A stretch of 64,000 nucleotides of DNA from Spongilla lacustris (GCA_949361645.1 OX442418.1:516341-580340), one strand, 5' to 3'; positions 21,263 through 32,569 are shown, numbered from the stretch's first letter. The notes: generated by a model from the letters alone, not told the origin. Made by a program: numbers and translations.

Positions 21263-22479
21263 CCTATAGACAAGTGGACCCACCAGCTTCAAACCTGTAT
21301 ATGCTTTGTGATATATTTGCTGTGCTGTATATCTACAAATATTCATGGTAAAGAAGCTGAACTGCTATCTCAGATTCATTACTAACATAGCTCAAATAAA
21401 CGTTCCCTGCTAGATATTTGCACGTTATCCCATGTCTTATATGATTTTGGGAAATACACATGTAACCAAAAGCTGGCAGGGATGAATTAATTGAGCGTGT
21501 GAAAACAACATCACCCTTGTGGGAGAGGTAACATTCCAGACGTGCACCTGAGTGCCAGGTGTAAATGTAAATGTGACATGATATTTGCATATACATTACC
21601 AGTACACATTTACATGCTTGTAAACATGAATTAGATTCAGTTGTGCTCATATTTACATCAGCACATAAATGCGAATCATACATGTATTTAGGTACATATT
21701 TATTGCACATGTTACATTTACCATCGTCATGTTAGCATTTACCATAGCCGTTTACACGATGTGTAAATACAACGTGTGTTCTATTTACTGGTCAAGGGTT
21801 AGAACTTCACCTTTTGTGTTGGGGGGGGGGGGGGGGGGGGTTTGCAAAGCATGTAATAATTATAAGTGGACTCAACCAGTGGCATAGCCTGGATAATACA
21901 TGTATGTATGGTAGGGCACACACTGCCAGATGCAGGGTTTGCCCAGCTAGGGTGTGTGGGGGAGCACTGTAAGCTCGCCCATCGGGGTCTGGGGTGGAGC
22001 CCCAGGAGCCTGTAAGCACAGATATAGATACTTAGTGTAAAGGGAAACAAGTCAGAACCAAGCCGACGACAACTGTAACAGTAAGTTTTAACTGGCATCT
22101 TTTATACGGAGTACTTTAAATAGGAGGGAATGCCGGACAGGAGTTCTTGCTATTGGGATGGGGTACCAGATAGGGAGCTGTTTACGCCAAACATGATACA
22201 TGCACGATGCCTTATAGCCATCTTTCCGATCCTACATTTGGATCGTACCAGTGCTCTTATACATGCACACGTGCACATCAGACCTTGCATCCACCAATGG
22301 GGGGGGGGGGGGGGGGGGGGGGGGTTGCAATTGCATCCATTTGCAGCCCCCTGGCTACGGACCTGCCTCTCCTCTTCGCCTCACCTCTCCCCTTCCCCTT
22401 TTCTTCTTCCCTCCCCTCTCCTTTTAACCTTTTTTCTCCCTTCCCCTCTCCCCTTCTTCACTTCCATCTCCACCAACTT
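21263..22479. other. Downstream of Kelch-Roco A, no gene seen
   Basis: A/T-rich 3' flank with several TTTACATG/CATGTAAA-like short repeats (21560-21780), two poly(G) tracts (21822-21840 and 22301-22324), a G-rich patch around 21950-22020 and a pyrimidine-rich tract (22370-22470). The pyrimidine tract corresponds to the purine minisatellite of the inverted copy at 4180-4700. Confidence 0.5.
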
Positions 22480-22745
22480 GCCCCAGCACAGCTGGATACA
22501 GGGGATACAGTTTGGCCATGATGGTAGACCTATTCTGTGGTGTACTCAGTGGTGATCTTTTGTGGGCCACATATGAAAATGGCAAGCAATCTGGTAAGCA
22601 TCTTTGGTGTGAATGGCCAAATGCTTTAATCTGCAGACCATACATACTCACATCATGGACAGACATTTTAATCCTGATGCCTTTGCCCACCGGCTTTGAA
22701 CATATGATCATGAGTGCCTTCAGTCAAGTGTTGAGGGCAAGTCCT
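22480..22745 (+). pseudogene. Second, shorter Ldh2-family pseudogene fragment
   Basis: Plus-strand copy of the segment at 3815-4100. It reads GYSLAMMVDLFCGVLSGDLL, then NGKQSG at a GTAAGC donor, and in the next piece HFNPDAFA, followed by a stop where the other copy continues. It is part of an inverted duplication with 3014-4100 and lacks the upstream dehydrogenase exons. Confidence 0.65.
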
Positions 22746-23702
22746 TGTGTCTAATATGTGTGGCAGGGGCCTTTGTGTCTAATATGTGTGGCAGGGGCCT
22801 TTGTGTCTAATATGTGTGGCAGGGGCCTTTGTGTCTAATATGTGTGGCAGGGGCCTTTGTGTCTAATATGTGTGGCAGAGGCCTTTGTGTCTAATATGTG
22901 TGGCAGGGGCCTTTGTGTCTAATATGTGTGGCAGGGGCCTTTGTGTCTAATATGTGTGGCAGGGGCCTTTGTGTCTAATATGTGTGGCAGGGGCCTTTGT
23001 GTCTAATATGTGTGGCAGAGGCCTTTGTGTCTAATATGTGTGGCAGGGGCCTTTGTGTCTAATATGTGTGGCAGGGGCCTTTGTGTCTAATATGTGTGGC
23101 AGGGGCCTTTGTGTCTAATATGTGTGGCAGGGGCCTTTGTGTCTAATATGTGTGGCAGGGGCCTTTGTGTCTAATATGTGTGGCAGGGGCCTTTGTGTCT
23201 AATATGTGTGGCAGGGGCCTTTGTGTCTAATATGTGTGGCAGGGGCCTTTGTGTCTAATATGTGTGGCAGGGGCCTTTGTGTCTAATATGTGTGGCAGGG
23301 GCCTTTGTGTCTAATATGTGTGGCAGGGGCCTTTGTGTCTAATATGTGTGGCAGGGGCCTTTGTGTCTAATATGTGTGGCAGGGGCCTTTGTGTCTAATA
23401 TGTGTGGCAGGGGCCTTTGTGTCTAATATGTGTGGCAGGGGCCTTTGTGTCTAATATGTGTGACAGGGGCCTTTGTGTCTAATATGTGTGGCAGGGGCCT
23501 TTGTGTCTAATATGTGTGGCAGAGGCCTTTGTGTCTAATATGTGTGGCAGGGGCCTTTGTGTCTAATATGTGTGGCAGGGGCCTTTGTGTCTAATATGTG
23601 TGGCAGGGGCCTTTGTGTCTAATATGTGTGGCAGGGGCCTTTGTGTCTAATATGTGTGGCAGGGGCCTTTGTGTCTAATATGTGTGGCAGGGGCCTTTGT
23701 GT
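22746..23702. repeat. 28-bp minisatellite, about 34 copies
   Basis: Very homogeneous tandem array with unit GTGTCTAATATGTGTGGCAG followed by GGGCCTTT. Only a few units differ (GGCAGAGG, GTGACAGG). It grew at the 3' end of the Ldh2-like fragment; the other copy of the duplication (around 3730-3815) has no array. Confidence 0.97.
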
Positions 23703-24019
23703 TTATAGGTTGACCGGTCGGCCTGCATAATGTGTTGTTTCTTCACTACTAATACTCCCTCCTCTTTTTTTTTTGGGATCCCCTGAGTATCCTGGCTGAG
23801 AGGCTGCATGGGTGTTGCTGACATGCCACGTTAGCAAGAAATCGTTTGATTGTGAAGTGAGCAGATCAAGCTGTCTTATACTACTGTGATGTGACATTGC
23901 ACTATATAAATGGATAGTATTCCAAGGTTGCCCTACCTTCTTCGTTTGCACTCATGCATGCAACGTATAAGTAGAAATCTGCAAGGAAGGGGGGGGGGGG
24001 GGGGGGGGGGATGAGTGAA

Positions 24020-24262
24020 GCAAGATATAAATAGGTGATGTAGGATTCATAGACAGTAATTGAGTACAAAGTAGGAATTATGGAAGTAATACATTCATTA
24101 ATTTATAAATATTACATACCTACATTTAGCTCAGAATTTCAGCCAGGTAGATTTGCTAAATAATGTAGGTCTGTAATTAATAAATGTATATTGATAATTT
24201 CCGTAATCCCTTCTTTCCTTACTTTTACTCAACTGCTGTCTATAAATCCTACATCACCAATT
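24020..24262. mobile_element. Foldback MITE, family 1, copy 2
   Basis: Diverged copy of the element at 3014-3315, with the same ordered blocks: GGTGATGTAGGATT, AATTGAGTA, TATTACATACCTACATTTAG, CAGAATTTCAG, AATGTAGGT, and the closing CCTACATCACCAATTT. The arms are less similar to each other than in copy 1. Confidence 0.85.
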
Positions 24263-24334
24263 TGAAAGGGTAATTATAATAATACATGATTATGATACAC
24301 GAATAAATAAAATACACTAACTACAAAGTTAAGT

Positions 24335-25263
24335 TTAGGTACGGGTATCACCCTCCTGGATGATATATCTTAAGAGGAGAGACCGGGCATTGGCCCGCAC
24401 TAGTGTTAATTTCAGGCAGCCATACAAGTTAGAGAACACCTTGGATTTGGGGGTGTTGGTCCTTGTGGCAAGGAGTGAAGCAAGTCTTGAGAAGGCTTCT
24501 ATAGCTTCCCTGCCCCAAGCTCGATATGATTCCACCACAAGCGGAATGCAAGTCCATCCCAGCTCAGAGCACTTGCATCATTAGCTGAGTGCTTTCTTAG
24601 CTCTGCGGCAACTGCTGCTGACCCTGCTGTGAGACCCGCTTCAGAGAGAAGGGATGGGTTTAGTGGAGAAGTCACAGAAAGGTCAAAAGCAGCAAGCTTG
24701 CCACAGAGCCAATTCGAAGCTAGGATGTCAGCAGGACGTGTGTACAGGAGCTCACGTCCCAGTCCACTGCCAGCTTCTGCCTTGACACTGATGCAGGCAC
24801 GATGGCATGTTTGGAGCACTACATCCCTGAGCTTATTGTGCCTGGATACAGCATCACCACCTCACTTACAAGTCAAGGCATGGTGACCTAGGGGATCCAA
24901 AGGGTGTTCTGGGCACCAAGCACAGGGAGGTGAGCCAGGTGAGGTGTCTAGCCCTAGCCACCACTTGATGGCCATTTGGTATTCATTGGGATCTAGACTT
25001 AGACCCAGGCCTGGAGATGGGATAGCAGAGAGCCATGAAGAGGCATGGGGCGAAGACACTGACAGGAGACGAGCCTTGTCAGCAGTAGAGCTCTCTGAAA
25101 GAAGAAAGTTAAATTGAGTAGACTCTAATGTGGCTGACAAAGTGTGCTGTCGACAAGGTGTAGTGGCCAGACTGTCAATGTCAACTGCACTCTCAGGGGG
25201 TACAAACATGTTGTATGAATTGACTGCCTCACCAAGGAAATTATCTGAAGGTGAGGCAACCAA
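24335..25263 (-). pseudogene. Retrotransposon C-terminal fragment, frameshifted
   Basis: Three consecutive minus-strand frames give one protein-like series: DKARLLSVSSPHASSWLSAI, LDPNEYQMAIKWWLGLDTS, CAWCPEHPLDPLGHHALTCK (Cys/His cluster), then RPADILASNWLCGKLAAFDL, SVTSPLNPSLLSEAGLTAGS and finally ESYRAWGREAIEAFSRLASL ending near LVRANARSLLLR. I recognise this as the domain that follows the reverse transcriptase in a retrotransposon family abundant in sponges and corals. At least two frameshifts separate the pieces and no RT core is present, so it is a dead 3' fragment. Confidence 0.7.
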
Positions 25264-26543
25264 TTTTATATTTGTATCTTGTCAGTTTAAATACATCATG
25301 TGGGCTGGAACATTAATAATCCACCTACCGCCATTGCATTGGAAGATTGTTGTGCTGGTGTATCCATGCATTCAAACACAGACAAATGGGTGATTTTGAC
25401 AGAAGCCATAGGGTGTGTCCCTTGCAGAAGGTTCAGAAGTGTGGGCAACAATGAACTATGGCATCCATGCAAGTACCTGGAGTAGTGACTGAACATGCAG
25501 ATACCCCTCATTCATGCATATGTTGGCAGCCCTTCAAAGATACTCAAGAATCATAGAGTCTGTGGCGACCATTTTATGTCAGGTTACTAGTAGTTAGAAG
25601 CGTGGATTCGATTGGAAGTCACAATTGAGTAAGGCATAGATATTCTAATTTACTCGAATCTCTATGATATAGCTACTATTTATATAATAAAAGGCCTCCT
25701 TACCGCTTCTTTTTTGCGTAGTTTTCTTCACAAAAAGCTAGCTTTGGCTTCTGCATGGGGCACTGCCCCAGGGAAAAACAGATGAAGGACTGAGGAAAGG
25801 TGCGCTGCAACATGCAGACTGCACCTAAAATTCATACTGGCCGAGCCATAGTGAATACTGATGGCGATACTGAACAGGAGAAGGGAACCACAGTGGAGCA
25901 TGATGCACTCAACAGAAAGCAGTTAGCCTGCTGCTTAGTCCGCCACACCGTATTATGACAAGGACAAGAACTGGAACAGTCCTGTCGTCCTCCGAATAGA
26001 TTTTGATTGGCCCTATAGGAAAGGGAGATGTATATATAGTTGCACATGCACATGATTGTGTTGAGCGTGCTTTGCTAAAAATCATTAGTATCATTTTGCA
26101 AAATACTACATGTTGCAGCTAGCATTTAACCGTACACCCCTACAAATGACAATAATTGCAAACGTACCCCCTCCCTGCTCCCCCTCCCCAGGACAATGTA
26201 TACATATAATAATAATAACCCCCTCTGAACAAGCTTATATTATATCTCCATCCCCCCATCCCCCGGGAACAGACTTGCAAGTGCTCCCTGGACAAGCTTC
26301 TATTTTATTCAACCCCCCTGAACAAGCTTCTATGCTGTGCCACCCCCCCTCCCCCAGCATAAGCTTTCATTATACCTTCTAACCCCCCCTCCCCCCCCCC
26401 CCCCCCTCCATTGTCCATGGTACAAGACTTCACCTCTGGAATAATAAGCCTAGCTTGCCCCTGGAATGGTGCACCTGTTGCTGCATGATGTAATGGTGGT
26501 ACATGTATGTGCATCATGTAAAAGAAGCATCATGGCCACACAT
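25264..26543. other. No gene seen; C-rich low-complexity stretch
   Basis: Mostly unremarkable A/T-rich DNA. About 26140-26410 is C-rich with repeated CTGAACAAGCTT-type blocks between poly(C) runs. No splice-supported exon or RNA gene was recognised. Confidence 0.5.
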
Positions 26544-26752
26544 TGTTGTACCAGTAGTCAGCAAGATGCTACCAGTCCACATGTTGTACCAGTAGTCAAG
26601 TCAGCAAGATGCTACCAGTCCACATGTTGTACCAGTAGTCAAGTCAGCAAGATGCTACCAGTCCACATGTTGTACCAGTAGTCAAGTCAGCAAGATGCTA
26701 CCAGTCCACATGTTGTACCAGTAGTCAAGTCAGCAAGATGCTACCAGTCCAC
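26544..26752. repeat. 43-bp minisatellite, about five copies
   Basis: Tandem unit TTGTACCAGTAGTCAAGTCA followed by GCAAGATGCTACCAGTCCAC and ATG. The first unit is shorter (38 bp). It shortly precedes the T run at 26900-26927 and the Ty3/gypsy element. Confidence 0.92.
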
Positions 26753-27059
26753 ACAGTGGTGTACAGGATGCAACAAAAGAGCACTGCATTCGTATTCCTA
26801 CTGGGGGGAAGTAAGCTACACTTGTAAAATGAACAGCTGCATGGTGTTTCATTCCATTTCTATTTATAGCCCCTGACACTTGCATTAACTCTCTTTAGTG
26901 TTTTTTTTTTTTTTTTTTTTTTTTTTTGTCCGTGGAAATTGTGAGGTGAGTGTTTCTGGCTAGCATGTATGTGTACCAGTAGAAATGGGTATAGCCTACT
27001 AGTATAACGTCGGCGTACGTTTGCAGCTCGCATGTACTTCTTCGCGCACACCTGAATAA

Positions 27060-27161
27060 TGTGGAGTGATGAACTATGGACACATTATTACGCATACTAT
27101 GTTGTATTAATGCACGTGATGTGTGGTTATTATTAATTAGAGTTTCGAGTAACACGCTACA
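27060..27161 (+). repeat. 5' LTR (102 bp)
   Basis: Begins TGTGGAGTGATGAACTATGG and ends GAGTAACACGCTACA. No difference from the 3' LTR was found by eye. Preceded by AATAA, the target duplication. Confidence 0.96.
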
Positions 27162-27221
27162 TGGTGGCAGCTTACTGGGATTGAAACGTGAACGACTATC
27201 CTTGTTCGGGTGCGTGGAAAC

Positions 27222-30200
27222 ATGGCTACATATCAACTACCGGCAGTTGAGTGCTTCGATTTTGGAAAACCGGGAGACTGGCCTAGTTGGGTTCGCAGAT
27301 TTGAGCGTTTCCGGGAAGCATCGGGTCTGAAAGAAAAGGAAGAAGAGGCGCAAATTAGTGCTCTAATCTATATGATGGGAGATAAGGCAGAGGACATTTT
27401 ACGCTCTTTCGGTTTGAAGGATGAAGACAAAAAGAAGTACAAGGTAGTGCGCGATCGATATGATGCTTACTTTGTCAAGAAGCGGAATGTCATTTACGAG
27501 CGCGCCAAGTTTAACTTACGGAAACAAGAGGATGGAGAGCCTGTGGACAACTTTGTTACATCTTTGTATTCTCTGGTCCAGTATTGCAACTTTGGAGACC
27601 TTCATGATGAAATGATCAGAGATCGACTGGTGGTAGGTCTTAGGGATGCAAACCTTTCTGAAAAGTTACAGCTGGATTCAGAGCTTACTCTGGAGAAGGC
27701 CATTGCCATAGCACGCCAGTCGGAAAGTGTAAAGCTACAGCAAGCTACAGTAAGGGGAGAACAGAAGATTGTTAATGTGGAGCTGGAAGCTGTATCAGCC
27801 AAACAACGTTTATCAAAACTACAATCACAAAGTGGGGGAACTGGGTCCCCATCTGGTAAGCAGTGTTTTAGGTGTGGGCGATTTCCACCCCATACCTTTC
27901 ACCAATGTCCAGCTAGAAATATCATATGCCATCGCTGTGGTAAACGGGGGCATTTTCAATCTCACTGTCAAACTCCTACAGATATTAGTACAGTTAGTAA
28001 GCAGAGTGGCACTGGTTTTGTTGGTATTTTAGATGCTGGGGAAGAAAGACCCTGGTTTGTCACTCTTCAGCTTCAGGGCCTAAGTGTGTGCTTCAAAATA
28101 GACACAGGGGCAGATGTTACAGTTATCCCAGAGTCAGTGTTTAAGAGAATAAAGGATGCAAATCTGATGCATAGTGATAGGATACTGTGTGGTCCTGCCC
28201 AAATTGCTCTCCATGTTATTGGCCAGTTTACTGCTACATTGAAGCACCGTGGTGTAGTTATTAGTGAGGGAGTGTATGTAGTACGAGGCTTGCAAACACC
28301 TTTAATTGGCCTTCCAGCAATTAAAGCTTTGGGATTGGTTGTACGAGTGTGTGCTACTGAATCGGAGGATTATACCACAAGAATACTCAATAGTTATCCT
28401 GAGTTGTTTACTGGCCTTGGTACACTGGGTGAAGAGTACACAATACGTCTAAGGCCTCATGCACAACCTTTTGCATGTCATACTCCACGGAGAGTTGCCC
28501 TCCCACTCATGAATGCTGTGAAAGAAGAGTTAGAGAGAATGGTAGAGTTGGGAGTGATTAGGCCAGTACAAGATGCAACAGAGTGGTGTGCAGGGATGGT
28601 TGTGGTTCCCAAAGCGGATGGCAAGATACGTATATGTGTGGACTTCACTAAATTGAATGAAAGTGTATGTAGAGAGCTACACATGTTGCCTTGTGTGGAG
28701 CAAATATTAGCGCAGCTTAGTGGAGCAAAGTTGTTTTCTAAATTAGATGCAAACTCTGGTTTTTGGCAAATCAAGCTGTCAGTGTCATCGTCTCCACTTA
28801 CAACTTTCATAACTCCATTCGGGAGATTTTGCTTTCAAAGACTTCCATTTGGGATCACTTCTGCACCAGAGATATTCCAGAAGCGAATGACTGAAATTCT
28901 TCTTGGTCTTGACGGAGTTGTGTGTATGATGGACGATGTCTTGATCTTTGGGCCAAATCAAGAAATCCATGACATGAGGTTAAAAGCTGTGTTGCAGAGG
29001 GTCAAGTCTGCTGGGGTTACATTAAATAAAGACAAATGTGTATTCTCTCAGAGCAGTGTGAAATTCCTGGGACAAATTGTAGATGCACATGGGGTGAGGC
29101 CGGATCCAAACAAAGTGACTGCTATCAGAGAGATGGCTGCACCGACAAACACAACAGAACTTAGACGATATCTTGGGATGATTAATCAACTTAGTAAATT
29201 CACTCCTAATATAGCGGAACTCACCAAGCCACTTCGAGAGTTGCTGAGTAAGAGGAATCAGTGGACATGGAATGAAACCCATCAGAAAGCATTCTCTAAG
29301 TTGAAGGACGAAGTCAGTACGCAACCTGTTTTAGCTTTGTACTCTCCCAAGTTGGATACTATTGTGTCGGCGGATGCTTCTTCATATGGCATTGGTGCTG
29401 TTTTGCTCCAAAGACAGCTTGATGGATCTGTAAAACCAGTTTCATATGCCTCTAGATCCTTAACTCCAACTGAACAGAAGTATGCTCAGATTAAAAAGGA
29501 GGCTTTGGGTGTAACATGGGCTTGTGAGCGCTTCAGAGACTATCTTACAGGACTTCAATTTCAAATTGAGACAGACCATAAACCTCTTGTACCACTCCTG
29601 GGGTCGAAGAACCTGGAGGATTTGCCATTAAGGGTTCAGCGTTTTCGACTAAGATTGATGAGATTTAAGTACACAGTTTCACATATACCAGGAAAAGAGT
29701 TGGTAATTGCTGATACATTGTCGCGAGCTCCAAGCAATGAAGTATGTCAAGAAGACAAAGAGTTTAGAGCAGAAATTCAAGCTTATGTCGACCTGGTAGT
29801 TAGGAATATACCTACTTCTGAACCAAAGATGCTGGAAATAAAACAAGCTCAGCAGAAGGATGAAATATGTCAAAAGGTCATTCTACACTGCCAAGATGGT
29901 TGGCCTGATAAGAGTCTTGTTAAGGGTGAATTGAAGCAATTTTTCCACGTTGCATCAGAACTATCTGTGGAAGATGGCTTGTTGTTGAGAGGCAATCGGA
30001 TAGTGATACCGATGGCTCTACGTGCACCAGTTTTGAATAGATTGCATGAAGGACACTTGGGAATCAACAAATGCAGGGATCGTGCAAGGGAATCAGTGTG
30101 GTGGCCTGGTCTAAACAGAGAATTGGAAGTAAAGATTAGTATGTGTACCAAGTGTATAAAATCGCATTCTCAGAAGCCAGAACCTTTGATGATGTCAAAG

Positions 30201-31091
30201 CTACCTGACTTGCCTTGGCAGAAAGTTGCGACTGACCTGTTTAATTGGAAAGGTTCACAGTATCTTCTTGTCATTGATTATTTTTCTCGATATGTGGAGC
30301 TCTCCAAACTTTCTGCAACTACATCTCAGGATGTAATCAATCAAATGAAATCTATTTTTGCAAGGCACGGAATCCCAAATGAAGTGGTCTCGGACAATGG
30401 TCCTCAGTTTTCATCAAAAGTATTTCACTCTTTTGCTGGGGAATATGGATTTGTTCACACCACCAGCAGCCCTAGGTACCCTCAAGGAAATGGTGAAGCC
30501 GAACGGGCGGTGAGAACCATTAAAAACATCCTTGACAAAACAACAGACCCATACCTTGGTCTTCTTGCATATCGTTCCACTCCGCTCCGTAATGGTTACA
30601 GCCCGTCTGAACTGTTGATGAATAGGAGATTGAGGACCACAGTTCCTACGTTGGGGTATAATTTACACCCATCAGTACCTAACTATCCTCAGCTCAGAGC
30701 AATGGAGGAAAGAGATAAACAGAAACAGAAGAGTGATTTTGATAGACGTCATGCCAGTCGATCTCTTCAACAATTGATGCCAGGTGATCAAGTGTGGATT
30801 GATGACCAAAATTTGAGAGGATCTATAGTGAAGGAATACTCCCCAAGGTCTTATTTGGTTGAGACGGAAAGGGGTACACTGCGGAGGAACAGACGACAGC
30901 TGAAATTTCTCCCAGGGGAAAAGGATCATAGTCATTCAGCCGTAGTACACAATGGTGGAGGGGTTAGCAGTGCTGATCCAGTGCCCCATAATGTTGTTAT
31001 CCTTCGAGATGAGGAAGAGACACCGAGGAAGCAGCAGGAAGCAGCAATAGACCCACAAGAGGACATTACAGGTGCCGGAAGAATCAACTGA
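27222..31091 (+). CDS. Ty3/gypsy Gag-Pol polyprotein, single frame
   Basis: About 1289 residues from the ATG at 27222 (MATYQLPAVECFDF). Gag-like helical region with PxxFxxxxxDWxxWxxRF-type start; two zinc knuckles (CFRCGRFPPHTFHQC and CHRCGKRGHFQSHC); aspartic protease DTGADVTVIP; reverse transcriptase with LPFGITSAPEIFQKRM and the catalytic MMDDVL; RNase H FSADAS-like ADASSYGIGAVLLQ and TDHKPLVPL; integrase HH-CC finger (HEGHLGINK ... CTKC) and catalytic core (TDLF, DNGPQFSS, NGEAERAVRTIKN). All motifs look intact. Gag and Pol share one frame with no programmed shift. The C-terminus is cut by a frameshift from a 115-bp tandem duplication, see the next entry. Chromatin targeting or a chromodomain was not seen. 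Confidence 0.96.
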   Translation: MATYQLPAVECFDFGKPGDWPSWVRRFERFREASGLKEKEEEAQISALIYMMGDKAEDILRSFGLKDEDKKKYKVVRDRYDAYFVKKRNVIYERAKFNLRKQEDGEPVDNFVTSLYSLVQYCNFGDLHDEMIRDRLVVGLRDANLSEKLQLDSELTLEKAIAIARQSESVKLQQATVRGEQKIVNVELEAVSAKQRLSKLQSQSGGTGSPSGKQCFRCGRFPPHTFHQCPARNIICHRCGKRGHFQSHCQTPTDISTVSKQSGTGFVGILDAGEERPWFVTLQLQGLSVCFKIDTGADVTVIPESVFKRIKDANLMHSDRILCGPAQIALHVIGQFTATLKHRGVVISEGVYVVRGLQTPLIGLPAIKALGLVVRVCATESEDYTTRILNSYPELFTGLGTLGEEYTIRLRPHAQPFACHTPRRVALPLMNAVKEELERMVELGVIRPVQDATEWCAGMVVVPKADGKIRICVDFTKLNESVCRELHMLPCVEQILAQLSGAKLFSKLDANSGFWQIKLSVSSSPLTTFITPFGRFCFQRLPFGITSAPEIFQKRMTEILLGLDGVVCMMDDVLIFGPNQEIHDMRLKAVLQRVKSAGVTLNKDKCVFSQSSVKFLGQIVDAHGVRPDPNKVTAIREMAAPTNTTELRRYLGMINQLSKFTPNIAELTKPLRELLSKRNQWTWNETHQKAFSKLKDEVSTQPVLALYSPKLDTIVSADASSYGIGAVLLQRQLDGSVKPVSYASRSLTPTEQKYAQIKKEALGVTWACERFRDYLTGLQFQIETDHKPLVPLLGSKNLEDLPLRVQRFRLRLMRFKYTVSHIPGKELVIADTLSRAPSNEVCQEDKEFRAEIQAYVDLVVRNIPTSEPKMLEIKQAQQKDEICQKVILHCQDGWPDKSLVKGELKQFFHVASELSVEDGLLLRGNRIVIPMALRAPVLNRLHEGHLGINKCRDRARESVWWPGLNRELEVKISMCTKCIKSHSQKPEPLMMSKLPDLPWQKVATDLFNWKGSQYLLVIDYFSRYVELSKLSATTSQDVINQMKSIFARHGIPNEVVSDNGPQFSSKVFHSFAGEYGFVHTTSSPRYPQGNGEAERAVRTIKNILDKTTDPYLGLLAYRSTPLRNGYSPSELLMNRRLRTTVPTLGYNLHPSVPNYPQLRAMEERDKQKQKSDFDRRHASRSLQQLMPGDQVWIDDQNLRGSIVKEYSPRSYLVETERGTLRRNRRQLKFLPGEKDHSHSAVVHNGGGVSSADPVPHNVVILRDEEETPRKQQEAAIDPQEDITGAGRIN

Positions 31092-31320
31092 TCCAGTGCC
31101 CCATAATGTTGTTATCCTTCGAGATGAGGAAGAGACACCGAGGGAGCAGCAGGAAGTAGCTGAACCACAAGTGCAAGAGCATGAATCAGAAGGGCAATAT
31201 GAGACCCCAAATCTAAATAATCCCAATGCATCTGGTTCTCATAAGCAACAGGAGTTAGCTCAACCAACACCAGTCATTACAAGGAGCGGTCGTGTATATA
31301 GACCACCAAATAGGCTCTAG
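31072..31320 (+). pseudogene. Displaced C-terminal tail of the Gag-Pol frame
   Basis: A short frame carrying TDPVPHNVVILRDEEETP and ending TRSGRVYRPPNRL, a tail typical of metazoan gypsy integrases. It is out of frame with the main polyprotein. A 115-bp segment starting at GATCCAGTGCCCCATAATGT occurs twice in tandem (from about 30975 and 31090); 115 is not a multiple of three, so the duplication shifted the frame and ended the upstream protein at 31091. Confidence 0.8.
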
Positions 31321-31330
31321 AAAAGGGAGA

Positions 31331-31432
31331 TGTGGAGTGATGAACTATGGACACATTATTACGCATACTATGTTGTATTAATGCACGTGATGTGTGGTTA
31401 TTATTAATTAGAGTTTCGAGTAACACGCTACA
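31331..31432 (+). repeat. 3' LTR (102 bp)
   Basis: Identical by eye to the 5' LTR, immediately after the polypurine tract at 31321-31330 and followed by the AATAA target duplication. Confidence 0.96.
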
Positions 31433-32569
31433 AATAACATCACTAGGTGGGAAAGAAGGCGTAGTCCTGTTTGGCTTCTCTAGATAAGCACATACAGCTA
31501 TAAACGCGCACACTGCAAACGTACGCCGACGTTATACTAGTAGGCTATATCCAGAGATAATACATAGACCTAGTGTAGTGCTCGAAATGCTCTGTTTGGG
31601 ATGTCCCCGTTGGGCCATACCCCCTTACCTGTGGCCATGAAGTAGTTGGGCGTAGCCCGACCTTCGCGTATTGGCGGAAGGTCGCCTACAGTGCATAACA
31701 TGCTAGTTGATGATAAAATTTTTTGCATCACTTTTACATTTGAGTGGACTTTTTAACAAAATGGTTTGGTATATCCAAAATCTAATTACAGAATATTGTT
31801 TATGCATCATCTCGCATTAAAAGTACAAAACCACAACTGCTCACGTATGCATAGCGTTTCATTTTCAGTAACTACCCTAAATAAGTGGTTTTTAAGGGAT
31901 TTCTCCACCGTTAAATACTGGATTGCGCTGAAATTCGGTGTGTAAGTGTAGCATGGCCGCTTATTGAAAACTGCCGTGTCCGATTTTGAATGCGGGAAAC
32001 AGTTTCCGTATTGGCATCCTTTAAGGACAGATTTTAGAGGGAATTGTGCTTAGTATGGAGTTTCGTTGCGCGCGCGATCTGAGGTCCCAGGATCAGCTAG
32101 TAGATATTAAAATGATGGTTGAATCCAAGGCAGTTGCATTCGTGACTTTACTGATGGTTTGGCAGCGAATAGAAAGCCTCTAAGTCGGAGGATGAAAAAA
32201 AGTCGGCCATATACAATGAATTACATTAAAAAGTTGACGTCATTGTATTTTGTGGGAGTGGTGATCAAGTCATAACGGTTCTTTTCCTCTTCAGAGGTGC
32301 CCAAATAGGTGATGATGCTTTCCTACATCTGATTTATCGCCCGCTTGTGGTCTCCAGCAGGGTTTGGTTCTGAAAAGAACGCTACCGGCAACGGTGTAGT
32401 TTAGTACCCCTAATGTTATTCATCTCTACGCGGTTCTACATCAAAATCTACGCTTCCTGTCATAACATGAATATAATTATGATACGATTCCATTCCAATT
32501 CCGTCGCTGGGGTTTTTCACGTACGGCTGTACGCTCTAACACTCACAGCAGCCTGCCTAACCCCGTTAC

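Larger units (their letters stand above)
27060..31432 (+). mobile_element. Ty3/gypsy LTR retrotransposon, recent insertion
   Basis: Complete element of 4373 bp: identical 102-bp LTRs at both ends (TG...CA), a 5-bp target duplication AATAA on both sides, a primer-binding-site-like TGGTGGCAGC just inside the left LTR, a polypurine tract AAAAGGGAGA touching the right LTR, and one long gag-pol frame. The LTRs are unusually short. Identical LTRs mean recent insertion. It landed inside an older palindromic sequence (arms near 26987-27030 and 31513-31550); a reverse-complement empty site is seen at 12988-13025. Confidence 0.97.

Noticed and set aside
27210..27221. Earlier non-ATG start for the gypsy polyprotein
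   Set aside because: The ATG at 27222 follows closely and starts the Gag-like region; no need for a GTG start in a eukaryote.
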